From assembly GCA_048264105.1 (NCBI GenBank), contig JBLXDJ010000008.1, forward strand, positions 1 through 64,000: 64,000 bases of DNA, written 5' to 3'. The notes below the pieces were generated by a model. It saw only the letters and a program-made list of their open reading frames with translations, ran no database searches and was not told the DNA's origin. How positions within the stretch are numbered: position 1 is the first letter of the stretch; each line of letters opens with the position of its first letter. The stretch comes from Oceanospirillum sp048264105. Its GTDB lineage: Bacteria; Pseudomonadota; Gammaproteobacteria; Pseudomonadales; Halomonadaceae. The position numbers and the translations under genes were made by a program. This document shows positions 1 to 7,718 of the stretch, piece after piece.

Positions 1-186
1 TTATCCTGTGATGATATCAACCATATTTATCACAACTTTCTGAAAGGTCATGTTTTAGCGGGTAGCATCACTCAACAAGAAGCGTTGAGCGCATTAAAAG
101 AGAGCATTATGGTCTGCGGTGAGAAGTGTGACAGAGAGTATTTCTATACGACCCTTGCAGAACAGCTGGATATTGAGATCTTATAA
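1..186 (+). CDS. C-terminal fragment of an unknown protein (partial, 5' end outside window)
   Basis: Frame 1 is open from the first base to a TAA at 184-186 and gives 61 residues ending AEQLDIEIL. The fragment is helical in character, with a QQEALSALKESI stretch and two cysteines in an MVCGEKCDREY segment. I do not recognise the family. It runs in the same direction as the diguanylate cyclase that follows. Because a TnsE-like gene lies further downstream, it could be the tail of another transposition gene, but nothing in the residues proves this. It would also be the last gene of an upstream operon. Confidence 0.5.
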   Translation, partial: LSCDDINHIYHNFLKGHVLAGSITQQEALSALKESIMVCGEKCDREYFYTTLAEQLDIEIL

Positions 187-235
187 GGGAAATTGCTCAT
201 TTATTTCAAAATTTCCTGTAGCCTCGGATATCTGC

Positions 236-1606
236 ATGCTCTATAAAAACAGACAGTACCTACTAACCGTTATCATTCTATCGGTGCTTTTCTGGGCAGG
301 GGTATCCTTCCTAATTCAAACCTTCTCCAATTTATATCAGCAACAAGTGGTGGAAGAGACTAAGTCGGAGTCTCAAAAAAGTGTTGCCTTAGTCAGGGCT
401 AATTTCGAAGCCTTCGTGTTTCAGACTGTATACACCGCTGATAGCCTCGCAACCATCATCATGCTGAATCCTAAGCTTGCTCTTGAAAACTGGGATACCA
501 TCGCAAAGGCCCTTATAGATAAATCAAAGTACATCCGAAGCGTTGGGGTTGCTCCGAATAATATTATTTCTCATGTTTACCCCCTAAAAGGAAACGAGAA
601 AGCCCTTGGGTTCGACCTCCGAAACCGTCCTGATCAGTTTATTACCGCTATGCGGGCAAAGGAGCTTCAGGAAGTTTATTTGGATGGACCACTGGAGTTG
701 GTACAGGGCGGGCAAGCGCTTATTGCACGTTTCCCCATTTTTCTTGATGCCCCCTTAAGCAACGAGTATTGGGGAACCGTCAGCGTTGTCTTGGACTATG
801 AACTCATCATGGAAGATAGCGGAATATACCGATTAGATGGCTTGGCAACGGCCATTCGCAGATACTACCAGCACTTAAAAGACCCTGTGGTCTTTTTTGG
901 CAATGCACAGTTATTCACCTCTCCTGACTTAGTCCTCCCAATACTTTTGCCAAATTCAAAGTTTGAAATTGCCGGTCAGTACGACTTTGATGACAGCGCA
1001 TCAATTGAGTGGTCAAGGGGGATTATCTTCGTCGTCGGGGTATCTGTAGCCTTAGTGCTTTTTGTATCGGCTTTGCTGTTGCTCAGAGCATTGAGTTTAG
1101 CAAGAGACGCATCGCTTCAGGATGAGCTTACCAAGTTGCCGAACAGACGTTTCTTTATGAATTACCTGGGACAAAGACTGACCGGCGACAAGAAATCAGA
1201 ATTTACACTTCTCAATATTGACCTAAATGACTTTAAAGCTGTCAACGATACCTACGGGCATGATGTTGGAGATCACTTTCTGATTCATGTCAGTCAACTC
1301 TTGAGATCTTCCGTCCGATCTTCAGACTTCGTAGCGAGGATGGGCGGAGATGAGTTTATGATCGTACTTGATCGGATAGCTGAGCCAAATAAGGTCGATT
1401 CTTTGATCGAAAAACTGAAGCTTCGCTGTCAATCGAAACCTATGTGCTACCAAAGTCAGCTAATAAGGCCATCTTTGAGTATAGGCTCAGCAACTCGGTC
1501 AACCGACAGTAAAATATCTATCGAAGAATTATTGGCCGAATCCGATAAGAAAATGTACTGCGATAAGCTGCTCTCAAAGAAGGCTGATACGGATATTTCG
1601 ATATAG
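236..1606 (+). CDS. Membrane CHASE-domain diguanylate cyclase (GGDEF)
   Basis: Predicted inner-membrane enzyme that makes cyclic di-GMP from GTP in response to an extracellular signal. Residues about 8-28 form a first membrane helix. A CHASE-type sensor region follows (IRSVGVAP...VYPLKGNEKALG). A second helix lies near 262-285, then the cyclase domain with an intact GGDEF at 370-374. An RSSD five residues before GGDEF is a complete product-inhibition I-site. I start at 236 (MLYKNRQYLL, 456 aa), which puts the first helix at the N-terminus. A longer ORF from 119 would overlap the upstream gene by 68 bases. No EAL domain is present. It is island cargo with no dedicated partner nearby. Confidence 0.85.
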   Translation: MLYKNRQYLLTVIILSVLFWAGVSFLIQTFSNLYQQQVVEETKSESQKSVALVRANFEAFVFQTVYTADSLATIIMLNPKLALENWDTIAKALIDKSKYIRSVGVAPNNIISHVYPLKGNEKALGFDLRNRPDQFITAMRAKELQEVYLDGPLELVQGGQALIARFPIFLDAPLSNEYWGTVSVVLDYELIMEDSGIYRLDGLATAIRRYYQHLKDPVVFFGNAQLFTSPDLVLPILLPNSKFEIAGQYDFDDSASIEWSRGIIFVVGVSVALVLFVSALLLLRALSLARDASLQDELTKLPNRRFFMNYLGQRLTGDKKSEFTLLNIDLNDFKAVNDTYGHDVGDHFLIHVSQLLRSSVRSSDFVARMGGDEFMIVLDRIAEPNKVDSLIEKLKLRCQSKPMCYQSQLIRPSLSIGSATRSTDSKISIEELLAESDKKMYCDKLLSKKADTDISI

Positions 1607-1614
1607 TGCAGTTG

Positions 1615-1631
1615 GCGTAATTAGATTACGC
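1615..1631. repeat. Perfect palindrome 7-3-7 after the diguanylate cyclase
   Basis: GCGTAAT-TAG-ATTACGC begins nine bases after the cyclase stop. It could form a hairpin, but it is A/T-rich and the following T-run is short (CTTTTG), so it is a weak terminator. It lies about 95 bases before the GTG of the TnsE-like gene and may instead be an operator for it. Confidence 0.4.
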
Positions 1632-1723
1632 GGCGTAGCTTTTGTAGGTTTTAGGGTGTTACGTACCTCGATATCAGCCAAGAGTTGGTATTTTCGGGGC
1701 CGATCTGATTTTAAGGAGGTTGG

Positions 1724-3523
1724 GTGTTTGTTTCTCGAATTCTGAGTAAGCTCGAAGGAATATGGCGAGTGGATGCCTTTGGTGGCTTGGTATCGGAAGT
1801 TGCCGAGAATGAAGTACCTAAGATTAGCATTTCACTTTCACAGATTGAGGCAGCTGGCATACATGCCCCTTTACGATATGGAAAAGTAACAAAGAAGCAA
1901 ACTTGGATAGAAGAGCCATTAAATAGAATATCTAAGTATTTAATAGGCTCTTGCTGGGAAAATGGGATTCGAATTAATCGGCTTACACCTTTTAAGGAAA
2001 AATTTTTAATAGATACTTCGAGAATTCAGTTTTTTACCCCTGGAGAAAATCCTGGATTCATTGAGGGGTATGATGGGGCGCTACTTCCACCCATCGCAAT
2101 AACTCTAGGACGTAATCTGGCGACATTATGTGATAGCTCCCTATATGCTTTAGTTCCTGTTCTTGAAAATAGGTCTACTAAGTATCTGGTTATACCCTGT
2201 GCAGAACTTTATCGGTTTTATTTTAAGGCGAGTGACAGGCTACTGAACGCAGTGGTACGAAACGATTTTGATCGCTACTTTAAATGGGAGCCGCCTTATC
2301 TCAAGGTCAATGCTCGACTCAGTCTGATAGAGCAGTTTACGGCTTATAGATCGTTCTGGACAAAGGCTGGCCGCAGAGCATTGAGCCTACCATCGGACCA
2401 CTTGAAGAATGTAAAGATCTCGAATGCTAATGGTGGCAAGAAAAGACCTTTGGCGCTGAAGTCAAGTTTTCCATTTGATGGTTATACAACCTTAACTGTG
2501 GCTGGCCAGAAGTTTTCTTATGCAGTCAATGGTGAAAAGATCGGAGCCCTATTTGTTGGCAATATCATCAAATGTGACAAGCCTGCTGACTTCGATGAGG
2601 TTAAGGTCTTGAGTGATATTTACTCTAAAATACCTGAATTATGGAATAAACAAATGGGAGGGAGTGAAGACTATTCATCAAACCCATTTGATGAAGATGA
2701 ACTGATTGAAGATGTTGATGATCTACCAACGGCGGGTTCTAAGCCTATCGCAATTACTATGTCTAATAATAGTTTTTCAGCCTTAAAAGGAATGAAGTTC
2801 AAACATATTCATACCGATGAGTGTCAAAATCCAGTTTATGAAAATGATTCCGGGCTTGCCGTGAAGGGGATCGCATCAGGTGAGATTGTCAGTTCAGGCG
2901 TTAACGGTATTGTTTTGCAAGAGAGTGCTTTTGAATCCCGCCAAGATACTATTGATCGGAATCTTTCAGATTTTATTTCAATGGTCATATATCTTAGAAA
3001 TTTATCTTCCACCAGATCCTGGACTGTTGAGACAAGAGCGTTAGATTCCGTCTTAGAGGTTGAAGGTGAGCTCGTTACTGCTTTTCTATCAAGCAAAAAC
3101 CGACAAAGGAGTTGGCATATCATAAAGGAGGATGGTCGAGAGCGTTTGAGGCAAGTCGTTTGGGTCGAGGTGCAGATTAAACCTGATGAGTTCATCTATT
3201 TAGTTGAAATGGAATTAAAGAAAGGAGATTCAGGGAGAAGTACTCAATGCATATATGCCAAAGATTTTGGCTACATGAACGATATAGATTTTCGAACCTT
3301 TCTAGGAATGACTGCTGCTCAGAACCGATGGCCTAACCCTAACCAATCTTGGAGAACTAAGGCCAATGAGCTTCGCGCCCTCAGTTTTTTTGAAAGATTT
3401 GTTAATGTTTCGTTCAGCCACGATGGAAGCTCTAAATCGGGTAGCTTGGATGGAGGGCCTTTTGAGTGGGCTAAAACTTTGGAGTCAAAGATAAGAAAAC
3501 TATTGTTTGAGATTAAGAGTTAG
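1724..3523 (+). CDS. TnsE-like protein (Tn7-type target-site factor, remote similarity)
   Basis: 599 residues, GTG start behind a near-perfect AAGGAGGT (1713-1720). The family is not obvious. The C-terminal third, about 405-599, follows the pattern I recall for the TnsE C-terminal domain: a helix, RSWHIIKEDG, a beta segment, EFIYLVEMELKKGDSGRST, then a conserved RWPNPNQSW. An earlier region, YLVIPCAELYRFYF near 155, resembles the IPQLELARSLF segment of Tn7 TnsE. An acidic linker sits near 321-333. In Tn7, TnsE directs insertion into replicating DNA and conjugal plasmids by contacting DNA and the sliding clamp. Composition is visibly richer in A/T than the core genes. Alternatively it is an uncharacterised island protein that only shares the fold. 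Confidence 0.45.
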   Translation: MFVSRILSKLEGIWRVDAFGGLVSEVAENEVPKISISLSQIEAAGIHAPLRYGKVTKKQTWIEEPLNRISKYLIGSCWENGIRINRLTPFKEKFLIDTSRIQFFTPGENPGFIEGYDGALLPPIAITLGRNLATLCDSSLYALVPVLENRSTKYLVIPCAELYRFYFKASDRLLNAVVRNDFDRYFKWEPPYLKVNARLSLIEQFTAYRSFWTKAGRRALSLPSDHLKNVKISNANGGKKRPLALKSSFPFDGYTTLTVAGQKFSYAVNGEKIGALFVGNIIKCDKPADFDEVKVLSDIYSKIPELWNKQMGGSEDYSSNPFDEDELIEDVDDLPTAGSKPIAITMSNNSFSALKGMKFKHIHTDECQNPVYENDSGLAVKGIASGEIVSSGVNGIVLQESAFESRQDTIDRNLSDFISMVIYLRNLSSTRSWTVETRALDSVLEVEGELVTAFLSSKNRQRSWHIIKEDGRERLRQVVWVEVQIKPDEFIYLVEMELKKGDSGRSTQCIYAKDFGYMNDIDFRTFLGMTAAQNRWPNPNQSWRTKANELRALSFFERFVNVSFSHDGSSKSGSLDGGPFEWAKTLESKIRKLLFEIKS

Positions 3524-3597
3524 TCGCGACCCTCTCTGAGGGTGTTCGTCCGGTGATGACGGCATAGCACTCAACTATCCTTGATCATGACTCTACT

Positions 3598-3705
3598 TCA
3601 TCGTCGCGGTAGCGCACGACGTAGTTTCCCCATGACTTCGTGGCTTTCTAGGTATTTCTGCATCTTGGCCGGGTCTATGCGTATCTCTTCTTTTAGAGAT
3701 TCCAT
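3598..3705 (-). CDS. Possible 35-residue basic protein downstream of the nuclease gene
   Basis: An ATG at 3705 follows the nuclease stop (3707-3709) with a single base between them, and a 35-residue frame ends in TGA at 3598. The peptide starts MESLKEEIRIDPAKMQKYLE and finishes in an arginine-rich tail. The tight spacing suggests translational coupling, but there is no clear ribosome binding site. It could be an immunity or accessory peptide, or chance. The rest of 3524-3597 shows nothing I recognise. Confidence 0.25.
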   Translation of the reverse strand: MESLKEEIRIDPAKMQKYLESHEVMGKLRRALPRR

Positions 3706-3706
3706 C

Positions 3707-4414
3707 TTAGTCGCATACCCTGCTGCGGGTCTGTGCCATCTGGCTCTCTTCGGATGCTGACAGCTTCAATTGGTATGTTTTCATGACGCGGGTGAAGCGC
3801 AGCATGTATTGGCACTTGTTTGCCGGTGGCAGCCATTCGCTTGGACCCTTTGCGCCTTTCTGACGGTTCAGGCTAGCTTCAACACTGAGTAGGTTTGTAG
3901 GGTCGTTGGCAAAGTGCTCGCGTTGAGTGCGTGACCAGCGGTAGGCACCGTGATCCCAGGCCCATTTAAGGGGCACTAAGTGATCGATGTCTATCTTGCT
4001 CGGATCATGGATGACAGTGCCGGTGAACGGCGAGATCCAGCGACCAGCCGTTACACGACACTCTCTGCCCGTTTTGAAGCGTACCGGCCCAGTTGATTGG
4101 TTGATTAGAGCTTCATGCCTAGAGTTCTGGCAGTCGCCGTCCGTATCGGCCCAGCCCCTGCCGAACTGTTCGCGGCTGTATCCTGATTCTGCTGCAATCT
4201 TTCCGCTGCTTATCTGGCTGGCTCGATTTATTGGGAGTCGCCCGCCTGAGTTGATGCAGGTCGAAAGATCAGCGTAAGACGTGAAACTTTTAATGCGGTC
4301 ATAGTGTGGACTTTCGTCTGAATGACAGATGTCAGATGAGCTCTTTTTAACCGGCTCGTTTGCAACGGTGGACAAAGAGAACAACAGTGAAAACGTAAAT
4401 ACGAAAAGTTTCAT
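3707..4414 (-). CDS. Secreted HNH endonuclease (DUF1524-like)
   Basis: 235 residues starting with a Sec signal peptide (MKLFVFTFSLLFSLSTVA), so it probably acts in the periplasm or outside the cell. The C-terminal half carries an HNH core: DIDHLVPLKWAWDHG provides the Asp-His pair and DPTNLLSVEASLNRQKG the conserved Asn and Lys residues. The WSRTQREHFANDPTNL arrangement is typical of the DUF1524/HNH family of extracellular nucleases. Expected activity is metal-dependent nonspecific DNA cleavage. It lies between the TnsE-like gene and the Wadjet regulator and is read leftward. It could serve nutrient DNA use, or block incoming DNA. The function is inferred from the family. Confidence 0.8.
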   Translation of the reverse strand: MKLFVFTFSLLFSLSTVANEPVKKSSSDICHSDESPHYDRIKSFTSYADLSTCINSGGRLPINRASQISSGKIAAESGYSREQFGRGWADTDGDCQNSRHEALINQSTGPVRFKTGRECRVTAGRWISPFTGTVIHDPSKIDIDHLVPLKWAWDHGAYRWSRTQREHFANDPTNLLSVEASLNRQKGAKGPSEWLPPANKCQYMLRFTRVMKTYQLKLSASEESQMAQTRSRVCD

Positions 4415-4501
4415 AACACACCAACCCGTTAAAAAATAACGTTAATCATTAAAATGAAACAGTGGGCTGAGTGAGTGCTGTGCTTGCAACCAATAGCCAG
4501 A

Positions 4502-4636
4502 ATGGCAGTCTTTAATCGCAAGATCCGCAGCGGTTACTTCGACAAAATTTGTGCTGCGATCGACCAAGCCTATCGAGATGGTATTGTCTGCGAAAACCCA
4601 GTTCAAAGTGTTAAATTATCTCCATGGACTCGTTAA
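4502..4636 (+). pseudogene. Tyrosine-integrase remnant
   Basis: A 44-residue frame reads RSGYFDKICAAIDQAYRDGI then VCENPVQSVK. This is the pattern of the core-binding domain of phage or island tyrosine recombinases, where a helix containing a D/E-G-x-I turn is followed by xNPVxxVK. In-frame stops close it on both sides (TGA upstream, TAA at 4634) and no catalytic Arg-His-Arg-Tyr region is nearby. It is therefore best read as a decayed fragment of an integrase from an earlier insertion. The remaining 4415-4711 sequence contains nothing else recognisable. Confidence 0.4.
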
Positions 4637-4711
4637 TGGTAGCCTCTGGTGCTACTCTGGATAGCTCGGAATCAAAGGCCATAGGTGATTATTGCTGGTC
4701 ACATGCGATTT

Positions 4712-5515
4712 TCACTTGTCGCCCCGAAGAGGCTCCGTCCGGAACAGATAAATTTGAAACTCTGGTGGGCGCTGAACTTCAGGGTTTTCTGCAACCTCTA
4801 AATCTCTCAAGACATATCTTATTAAAGCGCGCCGAGTAGTAATGCGTCTGCCAATTGCGCCTTTGAACAGCTCGTCTCGTATCAACTTTGCTTGTCCTTC
4901 GTTCAATGATGGGTGTGGTCGTAACTCGAGTTGAACTTTTTCTTCCCAATTGATATCCGTGGGTGTTTCTACATCCTTAGGCGCTGATTCCGCATGGAAT
5001 ATTCGGGCTAGGTTAAAGTCCCTATGCTCTTCAGTGAGCTCATCGTAGCCTCTCACATGCCACCTTCTCCCGGCGAACACAAACGCCAAGGGATGGATGA
5101 TACGTTCAATACCATCTGGGTTGTTCATAGATCTGTAGATGATTCTGGAGGCTGCCTCTTGGTTCATCGCTGAGTGAATAACTCGAAACAGTGCTGGATC
5201 AACGTTGGTAAAGTCTCTCTGGGTCTCCTCCAACTTGACATGAGTAACTTGGTCTTTTACCGATCGGAAATAGGCCTCAATACTAAGACTAGCGATTTCT
5301 GGCTTGAATCGAGTCGTAGGAGCATATCGCCCACGGCCTTGTCCTTTCAGAGTTTGGGTATTGGATGGATATGCTTCTCGATACGAAGCCAATACCCGCG
5401 AGGCTTGCACGCTGGTTACTCCAAACTTTTCCCTAAGGCGCTGATTGGTTATCTCCCCTTCATAAGCAAGTAACATCTCAATGAACTCAAACTGTAGTCT
5501 CGTGCGGCTATCCAA
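4712..5515 (-). CDS. WYL-domain repressor (BrxR/CapW-like) beside Wadjet
   Basis: Layout matches the BrxR/CapW repressors that sit beside BREX and CBASS loci. A winged helix-turn-helix comes first (QRLREKFGVTSVQASRVLASY), then a WYL domain (PLAFVFAGRRWHVRGYDE in the place of the WYL signature), then a WCX-type C-terminal domain. Such proteins bind palindromes as dimers and are thought to release DNA on sensing a nucleic-acid or nucleotide ligand. I start at a TTG at 5515 (267 aa), because AGAGAG lies eight bases ahead. An alternative GTG at 5548 has no ribosome site and sits inside the operator. It is divergent from jetA, so it probably controls itself and the jet operon. Confidence 0.85.
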   Translation of the reverse strand: MDSRTRLQFEFIEMLLAYEGEITNQRLREKFGVTSVQASRVLASYREAYPSNTQTLKGQGRGRYAPTTRFKPEIASLSIEAYFRSVKDQVTHVKLEETQRDFTNVDPALFRVIHSAMNQEAASRIIYRSMNNPDGIERIIHPLAFVFAGRRWHVRGYDELTEEHRDFNLARIFHAESAPKDVETPTDINWEEKVQLELRPHPSLNEGQAKLIRDELFKGAIGRRITTRRALIRYVLRDLEVAENPEVQRPPEFQIYLFRTEPLRGDK

Positions 5516-5541
5516 TGGCGTAACTCTCTGCTGGATTTGTA

Positions 5542-5574
5542 TTAACACAGGTGTTAATTTAACATCTATGTTAA
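5542..5574. promoter_or_regulatory. Twin palindromic operators between the WYL repressor and jetA
   Basis: Two perfect palindromes lie side by side: TTAACAC-AG-GTGTTAA at 5542-5557 and TTAACAT-CT-ATGTTAA at 5559-5574. Their centres are 17 bases apart, so two dimers would sit about one and a half helical turns apart. They fill the space between the repressor and jetA (ATG 5603), as expected for an autoregulatory site of a BrxR-type WYL protein. Binding here would block both promoters. Confidence 0.75.
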
Positions 5575-5602
5575 CTGTGAGTCTAGGAAGATTAGGTGGC
5601 CT

Positions 5603-7090
5603 ATGCCTGAAGATGCGGACAACCTATTTGATCGTGTACCTGAGCATATTTTTAGACCGCTCGGGGCGCACGAGCACGCGCGCCGCAACTGGTCGCTCCT
5701 AAACCATCTATATAACGACTTCTTTGCACCTGAGGCTGATCCTCCAGAGGGAGAAGGCTGGACACAGAAGCGTGTGGTAGCATCAATTGAGCGTTTCTTG
5801 ATCCGGTGGGATGAGCATGAATCCAATGTTGAGGAGCTTGGGACTCCGATAAACATACGCGCCCATGACGCTCTTTCAAGCTTCCTGGATAGTGGCTGGC
5901 TGAGCATTGATCGAGTCGGCTTTACCCAATTTGTGATCATGCGGCCCACAGTCCAAAACTTGTTTGAGTTGCTTAAAACCTTTGCTGAGCAAGGTCCCGA
6001 GTTTATCGGTGGGCGTGTGCAATCGGTTCGGAATAACTTGCTGCAAGTGCAGGCAGATCCTGAAAAAAATGCCGCTGTATTTCAGGTTGCTGCGAAAGAA
6101 TGTTCGGCACTTCTGCGAATGTTGAACACTACCCGCATGCGCGTTCGGGAAGCTAGCGAATACTTGCGCGCTCAGGAGTCAGCTGATCTCTTTCTCGAGA
6201 GGTTCTTTGGTGACTATATCTCCAGTTTGTATATCGGCGACTACTCAGACCTGTTCTCCCGCAATCATCCTCTCGCATCCCGCTGGGATATTGTTGATAT
6301 GGCTTCCCGAGTTACAGAAGAACCAGAAAGTCGTGAACAATTGCGTAGGTGGTATCGCAAAAACTTACGTTGTCGGTCTACTGAAGAAGCGGATGCATTA
6401 ATTGAGAATGATACGGCCCGCGTTATGGCACTACGCGAGGTCGACCGTTTACTCGCACGCCTTAAGGATGCCGTCACCCGCGCTAACGACCAAGCCCTCG
6501 GATATCTCGAATACAAGGTCCGTTCTCAGGGTAATTTCGATACGAAGACCGACCAGGTCATTAATGCAGTTGTTCGCGCAGCTGATTCGCGACCTAATGA
6601 TAAAAATCTGGCTCTACCCACAGGTTGGTCTCAAGGAAGACTCTTAAGTGAAGACGCCCTGAAAATGCCGAACAAGAAGCCACGAAAGCGCAGAGGTGCG
6701 GTTATCCAGAAACGTCGGCTGTCACCTGAGGAAAGAGCACGACGATTGGTCCGTCAAATTATGAAGGGGAACCGAGAGGTTTCGGAGTCTCGCATTATTC
6801 AGTACATCGATCGTCATGTGGACCCTGGAGGTGTTTTGGAAAGCAGTTCCATGGATGTGGCTTCCATCAACGACCTATGTATTTTGGCAGCATTCTCTCG
6901 GCTTGGGTTGATAGCCGACCGTACGGAAAGGAATGCTCGGGCCGGTATTGTTCGACCAACACTATTTAAGGAACTCAACAGATATATCGAGATTGAGCTG
7001 ACAGGTGAGCGATTTGAGAATGAATACATTGAGGCACCTGTTGTGAGGATTCGTCGCCGAAAGGACGGGAGTACAAATAATGCCAACTAG
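5603..7090 (+). CDS. jetA: Wadjet subunit JetA (kleisin-like)
   Basis: First gene of a four-gene Wadjet operon, an SMC-type complex that extrudes and cleaves small circular plasmids. 495 residues. The N-terminus, LFDRVPEHIFRPLGAHEHA, and the mostly helical body are typical of JetA-family kleisins, which bridge the JetC heads. A basic patch, KKPRKRRGAVIQKRR, lies near 355-370, ahead of a C-terminal winged-helix-like region. The ATG follows AGGTGG. The gene overlaps jetB by 11 bases. I identify it from the motif-like N-terminus and from the order JetA-B-C-D. Subtype I, II or III is not decided from sequence alone. Confidence 0.8.
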   Translation: MPEDADNLFDRVPEHIFRPLGAHEHARRNWSLLNHLYNDFFAPEADPPEGEGWTQKRVVASIERFLIRWDEHESNVEELGTPINIRAHDALSSFLDSGWLSIDRVGFTQFVIMRPTVQNLFELLKTFAEQGPEFIGGRVQSVRNNLLQVQADPEKNAAVFQVAAKECSALLRMLNTTRMRVREASEYLRAQESADLFLERFFGDYISSLYIGDYSDLFSRNHPLASRWDIVDMASRVTEEPESREQLRRWYRKNLRCRSTEEADALIENDTARVMALREVDRLLARLKDAVTRANDQALGYLEYKVRSQGNFDTKTDQVINAVVRAADSRPNDKNLALPTGWSQGRLLSEDALKMPNKKPRKRRGAVIQKRRLSPEERARRLVRQIMKGNREVSESRIIQYIDRHVDPGGVLESSSMDVASINDLCILAAFSRLGLIADRTERNARAGIVRPTLFKELNRYIEIELTGERFENEYIEAPVVRIRRRKDGSTNNAN

Positions 7091-7718
7091 CTGGAAACGT
7101 ATTGCAGAACAAGACGAGGCTCATACTGTTCGGGATTTTCAAAGGGCGGCACAACGTCTAATCATTGACCAAGTTCTGTACCAGGCAAACCCGAAACAGA
7201 GATCAGACTATGACTTGGTGGCAGCCCACGAAAATGCATTCGCGGAAGCGCTTGATCTATTTGGTTGCATACTCGATCTCAATGTCCAGGAGCGATATGT
7301 GGCTGCTGTTCCGACAGTTACGGAAGTTAGCAAGATTCCTTTGATGCACACTTTATTGGCTTTGGTGTTGCGCAAGCTGTATGACCATCACATGAATAGG
7401 GGATCACTCAATGCAGGCGTCGCGGGGGTTAGCTTGCCTGAACTTGAGGCGGCGTTCCTTGAATCAACAGGACGTGAATTACCAATGAAGCCTCAGTTGG
7501 AGCTTCAGGGGATCATGGATGCAATGAAAAGGTGGGGAATTGCTCGTTTAGTCAGAACTGAGAACTTAGGTGAGGCGGCATGGTTTGCTGAGATTCTGCC
7601 CGGTATACAAAGCCTGATAAACGAACGAGCTCTCGCCATGCTGAAATCCCATGCAGAATTGTTATATGAGCCTGACGGGTTGGTCGATACGACAGAACAA
7701 AAGGAGAGTTCTTTGTGA
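7080..7718 (+). CDS. jetB: Wadjet subunit JetB (DUF4194-like)
   Basis: 212 residues, mainly helical with winged-helix character (SLPELEAAFLES, MDAMKRWGIARLVRTE). This fits the KITE-type JetB proteins, which form dimers on the JetA kleisin as MukE does on MukF. It overlaps jetA by 11 bases and its stop overlaps the jetC GTG (GTGA), so translation is coupled. No catalytic residues are expected. The call rests on size, fold type and position between jetA and the SMC gene. Confidence 0.78.
   Translation: MPTSWKRIAEQDEAHTVRDFQRAAQRLIIDQVLYQANPKQRSDYDLVAAHENAFAEALDLFGCILDLNVQERYVAAVPTVTEVSKIPLMHTLLALVLRKLYDHHMNRGSLNAGVAGVSLPELEAAFLESTGRELPMKPQLELQGIMDAMKRWGIARLVRTENLGEAAWFAEILPGIQSLINERALAMLKSHAELLYEPDGLVDTTEQKESSL

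Noticed and set aside
2836..3195. 119-residue minus-strand frame inside the TnsE-like gene
   Set aside because: It is a shadow of the plus-strand gene; no ribosome site and no domain pattern.
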